Of a DNA stretch of 37,884 nt, positions 34,950 to 37,884 are shown piece after piece. Numbering within the stretch: the stretch's first letter is position 1; each line of letters begins with the position of its first letter. Below the pieces are notes generated by a model. It ran no database searches, had not been told where the DNA came from, and saw only the letters and a list, made by a program, of their open reading frames with translations. Both the position numbers and the translations under genes were made by a program. This stretch comes from Thermoleophilia bacterium (GTDB lineage: Bacteria > Actinomycetota > Thermoleophilia > BMS3ABIN01): the NCBI GenBank assembly GCA_014859345.1, contig JACUUL010000017.1, positions 1 to 37,884 of the forward strand, read 5' to 3'.

Positions 34950-35804
34950 TTGGGCAACTACAGCAAGATACTCGTCGCCTTTGACGGCTCGCAATCCAGC
35001 CGAAACGCACTGGCGCAGACGCTTGCCGGGTTTGAGCATGGCTGGATCAAGGTCGTGGTGGTGGTCCCGTCATATGACGGAGACCTGGAGTTGATAGGAG
35101 TAAGCGACCTAGAGGCGCTGTTGCGCGGACCGGCTGATGAGCTGGCGGACGCCGCCAGGGAGATCACGCTGGCCGATGCGGGCCGGGTGAACATCGAGGT
35201 GGTAAAGGGTGAGGCTTACGAGAAGATCGTGGACCTGGCGGTTAGGGAGAACTGCACGCTCACTGTTATGGGCCGCCGGGGCCTGCACCGCGTGGAGCGG
35301 ATGCTGATGGGCAGTGTCACGGAGAAGGTCATCGTTCATTCTCCCACTGACGTCCTGGTCATCCCCCGGAACGCATCGGTCAGTTGGGACAATATTTTGG
35401 TCGCGACCGATGGATCGGAATACAGCAGAGCCGCCTTGGACAAGGCGTTGTTGTTTGCCAGGGAAACCGGCGGCCGCCTGCAGGCTGTCTCCGTCGTGGA
35501 CATCTATCCCGAGACCTACGCGGACGCGCCGGAGGTGGTGGCAAAAATGGAGGAAAAGGCCTTAACCGCCCTGGAGGATACCAGACGGAAAGCGGGGGCT
35601 GAGGGCATCGTCATCAGCACGCAGCTGTTACATGGTGATCCCGGCGAAGAGATCAGCAAGATGGCAGCCGGGGGCCGAGCCGGGATATTATTCGTGGGAA
35701 ACCGGGGCAGGACAGGCCTGAAGAAGATATTCCTGGGCAGCGTTGCCCAGAAAGTAATAGGCCTGAGCGCCTGTCCGGTGTTCGTCTCGCAAACGGCAAG
35801 CTAG
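34950..35804 (+). CDS. Tandem universal stress protein
   Basis: 284 residues from TTG 34950, one base after the permease stop, so translation is coupled. It has two USP domains: YSKILVAFDGSQSSRNAL (1-140) and WDNILVATDGSEYSRAAL (about 146-284). Each ends with the ATP-binding pattern: GRRGLHRVERMLMGSVTEKV and GNRGRTGLKKIFLGSVAQKV (G-2x-G-9x-G-S). It is likely cytoplasmic and nucleotide-binding, and may gate or report on the permease. Confidence 0.93.
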   Translation: MGNYSKILVAFDGSQSSRNALAQTLAGFEHGWIKVVVVVPSYDGDLELIGVSDLEALLRGPADELADAAREITLADAGRVNIEVVKGEAYEKIVDLAVRENCTLTVMGRRGLHRVERMLMGSVTEKVIVHSPTDVLVIPRNASVSWDNILVATDGSEYSRAALDKALLFARETGGRLQAVSVVDIYPETYADAPEVVAKMEEKALTALEDTRRKAGAEGIVISTQLLHGDPGEEISKMAAGGRAGILFVGNRGRTGLKKIFLGSVAQKVIGLSACPVFVSQTAS

Positions 35805-36274
35805 AACTCGAGCCTCGCCTCCGGGGTGGTCACCACGCTGGGTGCGATGGTTACCGCGCAGGGCAGGTCCCGGCCAACCTGGCGGACAACCCGCTCGGCG
35901 GTGCTGCCGATGAGCTGGCGGCCCAGGCGCCGGCGCCCGCTGGCGCCCATGACAATCAGGACCACATCCGGGTGCTCCTGGGCGAAGCGGATTATCTCGC
36001 GGGAGGAGTCACCATGCCGGACCTGAGTATCTATGTCCATTCCGGCTTCCCGCGCGATGGCTGAAGTCTCTTCCAGGATGCGTCGGGCCTGCTCCTCCAG
36101 CTCGGCGCTCACCGCTTCACGCACGGCCATGAACTCCGAGGCATATCTTTCAACGTCCACCACGCGCAGCGCGATCAGATCCAGGCCCAGCTTTCCTGCC
36201 ATTTGAAGCGCCAATCTGCTGGCGTCCTTGGCCTGTTCGGAACCGTCCGTAGGTATCAGGATTTTTTTGGCCAT
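35801..36274 (-). CDS. Universal stress protein, single domain
   Basis: 157 residues from ATG 36274 with GCGAGGGG ahead. It has KKILIPTDGSEQAKDASRLA at the N-terminus and MGASGRRRLGRQLIGSTAERV near the C-terminus, the ATP-binding type. It converges on the tandem USP gene, overlapping its end by four bases, so the two operons run tail to tail. Confidence 0.92.
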   Translation of the reverse strand: MAKKILIPTDGSEQAKDASRLALQMAGKLGLDLIALRVVDVERYASEFMAVREAVSAELEEQARRILEETSAIAREAGMDIDTQVRHGDSSREIIRFAQEHPDVVLIVMGASGRRRLGRQLIGSTAERVVRQVGRDLPCAVTIAPSVVTTPEARLEF

Positions 36275-36385
36275 TTGTCCCCTCGCTTTTTACCCGTGTC
36301 AGGATGACAATCCTATGCCCGAGGTGAAAACCCTGTGCGGGATGACAAAAATCATTTCCAGGGTGATTCCCCGGATAAGCGGAAA

Positions 36386-37237
36386 TTATTCCGGCTGGGC
36401 CACTGAGGCGCATGCTACCAGCACGGCGCATTGCGCCTCCGCGATCACGCGCTCGGCGACGCTGCCCATCAACAGCCTGGAGAGGCCGGTGCGGCCACGG
36501 CAGCCCATGACTATCAGATCGGCGTTTTTTTCCTCTGCCATCGACAGAATCACGCCATACGGCTTGCCGGAAGCGGTTAATGCTTCGGACTCGATATTGG
36601 CCCCTTCTGCGGCCTGCCTCCCGGCTGCGGCTATGGTCTCCGCCTCCTGAAGGTCAGAGTCGGATTCAGCGACGGAAAGGACAACCAGGCGGCTGCCGCA
36701 GACAGCCGCCATCTTCAGCGCTTCCCGGATGGCGGCCTCGCCGTAAACTGATCCATCGGTGGCCGCGATTATGGTACCGCATTCGATATCCGCCTCTCTC
36801 GGGACGACCAGAACATTGCACGGGGCATGGCCAATCACCTTGGCGGTGACGCTTCCCATCGCCATCCGCGCCAGGCCGGTGCGGCCCCGCCGCCCCATGA
36901 CAATGAGCTCGGCTCCGTTCCTCTCAGCCTCGGAGATGATCAGACTCCAGGGATCGTCCCCGACCTTGACTACAAGTTCCCACTTTATGCCCGCGCTATC
37001 CGCCTTCTTTACCTGAGCAAGCACGCTGCCTGTCGCCCTGTCCACTTCCTTTTGCACCAGTTCGGGGGCTTCGATCACATACACCTCGTGGACTTCAACG
37101 ACGGTCATCGCTATCAGCCTGCTCGAGCATCTCCCCGCCAGGCTCACCGCCGTCCTGACCGCGCCCTGGCTGAACTCAGAGCCATCAGTGCTCAGAAGCA
37201 TGGTTTCAAGTCTGTCCATCGGGCATTTCGCCGCCAT
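36386..37237 (-). CDS. Tandem universal stress protein (second)
   Basis: 283 residues from ATG 37237 with GGAGG seven bases ahead. It has two USP domains: ETMLLSTDGSEFSQGAV (about 11-145) and GTIIAATDGSVYGEAAI (about 150-280). Both carry the nucleotide loop: GRRGRTGLARMAMGSVTAKV and GCRGRTGLSRLLMGSVAERV. It lies upstream of the single-domain USP on the same strand with a gap of about 110 bases. Three USP genes with five domains within 2.3 kb indicate a specialised stress or energy-status cluster. Confidence 0.93.
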   Translation of the reverse strand: MAAKCPMDRLETMLLSTDGSEFSQGAVRTAVSLAGRCSSRLIAMTVVEVHEVYVIEAPELVQKEVDRATGSVLAQVKKADSAGIKWELVVKVGDDPWSLIISEAERNGAELIVMGRRGRTGLARMAMGSVTAKVIGHAPCNVLVVPREADIECGTIIAATDGSVYGEAAIREALKMAAVCGSRLVVLSVAESDSDLQEAETIAAAGRQAAEGANIESEALTASGKPYGVILSMAEEKNADLIVMGCRGRTGLSRLLMGSVAERVIAEAQCAVLVACASVAQPE

Positions 37238-37280
37238 TCAGGGCCTCCGTTTGCAGTTTCCTATGAGAAGCATGAGCGGT

Positions 37281-37335
37281 TCGCCGCAGCCGCGGCCGCG
37301 ATGACCCTAACATATCAAATCGCCGCAGCCGCGGC
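37281..37335. repeat. 16-base direct repeat upstream of USP gene
   Basis: TCGCCGCAGCCGCGGC occurs at 37281-37296 and again at 37320-37335, 39 bases apart, between 45 and 100 bases before the USP start. GACCCT and AGGGTC flank the second copy as an inverted pair. It may be an operator, or GC-rich chance repetition. Confidence 0.5.
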
Positions 37336-37403
37336 GAGGGTCCTGAGGATCGAATAAAGATTGTTATACGAGTCAAAGGTTGAACCGAAACTGTGACGGA
37401 CGA

Positions 37404-37416
37404 CCCCCCCCCCCCC
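37404..37416. repeat. 13-base C homopolymer
   Basis: An unbroken run of 13 C on the + strand in a region (37238-37587) with no gene I can support. Such tracts are slippage-prone and also a frequent sequencing-error site. Confidence 0.8.
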
Positions 37417-37587
37417 GGCATGTGATCTCGTGAGGAGGCCGCGAGATTAACCTGTATTTCCGCAAAAGCCGCGGTCGACGAGGTATCTGATGCTTGAGGG
37501 CGGAGCCAACAACGGGAAAAGCGCGAGAAATGGTTTTTCACCTGGAACAAGGAACGCTTTGAATGAAAAGACAACGGCAGCCGGCCG

Positions 37588-37776
37588 TCAACGCTCGCAC
37601 CACTTGCCGCTGAGGCACTTCTGCCCTTTTTTGCGGGGAACCTCGCTCATGCGGTCATCCTTGACACAGATCCAGATATCGCGGGCGGTGCGGTACTGGG
37701 CCCTGTCCTTGTAGAGATATCTGCAGGCCGTCTCAGGCAGGACGGGAAGTTCTCTGTCAATGCGGTTGTGGGTCAT
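37588..37776 (-). CDS. Possible small Cys-containing protein
   Basis: 62 codons from ATG 37776 to a TGA. The product is basic with Cys in ETACRYLYKD, DIWICVKD and GQKCLSGKWCER. I recognise no family. The ribosome site is poor and the size small, but composition and Cys spacing look protein-like. It could be a small metal-binding protein or a chance frame. Confidence 0.35.
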   Translation of the reverse strand: MTHNRIDRELPVLPETACRYLYKDRAQYRTARDIWICVKDDRMSEVPRKKGQKCLSGKWCER

Positions 37777-37884
37777 GACATCTATGAGGATACCGCGCTA
37801 AAGCAGGAGGGACAACTGCTCTAAGGGGTTATTGATTTCTGCATAAGTAAAGCAACACTCATGACAAAAAAAGAGGAAGATCAG

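Noticed and set aside
37206-37574. 122-codon open frame on the - strand
   Set aside because: It overlaps the start of a clear USP gene in another frame, runs through the poly-C tract and has low-complexity Ser/Arg composition.
37861-37884. Possible gene start (MTKKEEDQ) running off the window end
   Set aside because: Only eight codons are visible and no ribosome site precedes the ATG, so it cannot be supported.

Overview
The window is about 38 kb of moderately GC-rich bacterial chromosome. Its gene content points to an anaerobe with tungsten/molybdenum enzymes: a tungstate-type ABC importer, a nearly complete late molybdopterin-cofactor (Moco) pathway, a two-subunit oxygen-sensitive fumarase, and two genes in which UGA appears to be read as selenocysteine. 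TTG and GTG starts are frequent, and several genes have a -10-like box only 9-13 bases before the start codon, as in lineages with much leaderless mRNA. I cannot fix the phylum. A deep-branching actinobacterial or similar Gram-positive-type lineage is my best guess.

Layout. 1-1200: two tRNA-Ala genes, then a broken phage-type ORF6N gene, which looks like an old integration site. 1449-5340 (- strand): an orphan LuxR-type response regulator, fumarase beta and alpha subunits, and malic enzyme. 5539-11209 (+): a YqhQ-like membrane protein, a bacterial eRF1-like (baeRF) protein, and ClpB behind a long leader with its own promoter and a terminator-like hairpin. 11293-12842: a mazF fragment, a CsbD-like stress protein and a MarC-family membrane protein. 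13175-16666 (+): an exported coiled-coil/3D-domain wall protein, two cation-diffusion-facilitator transporters, and a PCYCGC-motif protein whose C-terminal CxxC pair is encoded as TGA-x-x-TGA. 16712-18811 (-): DNA ligase LigA.

18979-25794 (-) is the metal-cofactor region. A promoter and a riboswitch-like leader, with a terminator that can compete with its closing stem, precede mobA-mobB fusion, moaA, moaC, a MOSC gene and mogA. Upstream of that lie tupC, tupB and tupA, again with a terminator in the leader, and then a 58-codon gene with one in-frame TGA at a probable conserved-Cys position.

25982-29486 (+): a hybrid histidine kinase with a CxxCH haem-c motif in its sensor domain, then NhaA. 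29564-37237 is a signalling/stress locus. A histidine kinase and a sigma-54 activator on the - strand face a near-perfect -24/-12 promoter and two matching ATTGCA-type dyads in the intervening 260 bases. The promoter reads into a small protein, a USP-like protein sharing its N-terminal module, a small membrane protein, a TauE/SafE-family permease and a tandem universal-stress protein. Two more universal-stress genes follow on the opposite strand.

Taken together, the region couples W/Mo uptake and cofactor synthesis (with RNA-level feedback), selenoproteins, redox/haem sensing, and a sigma-54-driven stress/transport operon. The points most worth following are the two selenoprotein candidates, the Moco-type leader and the self-contained sigma-54 circuit.
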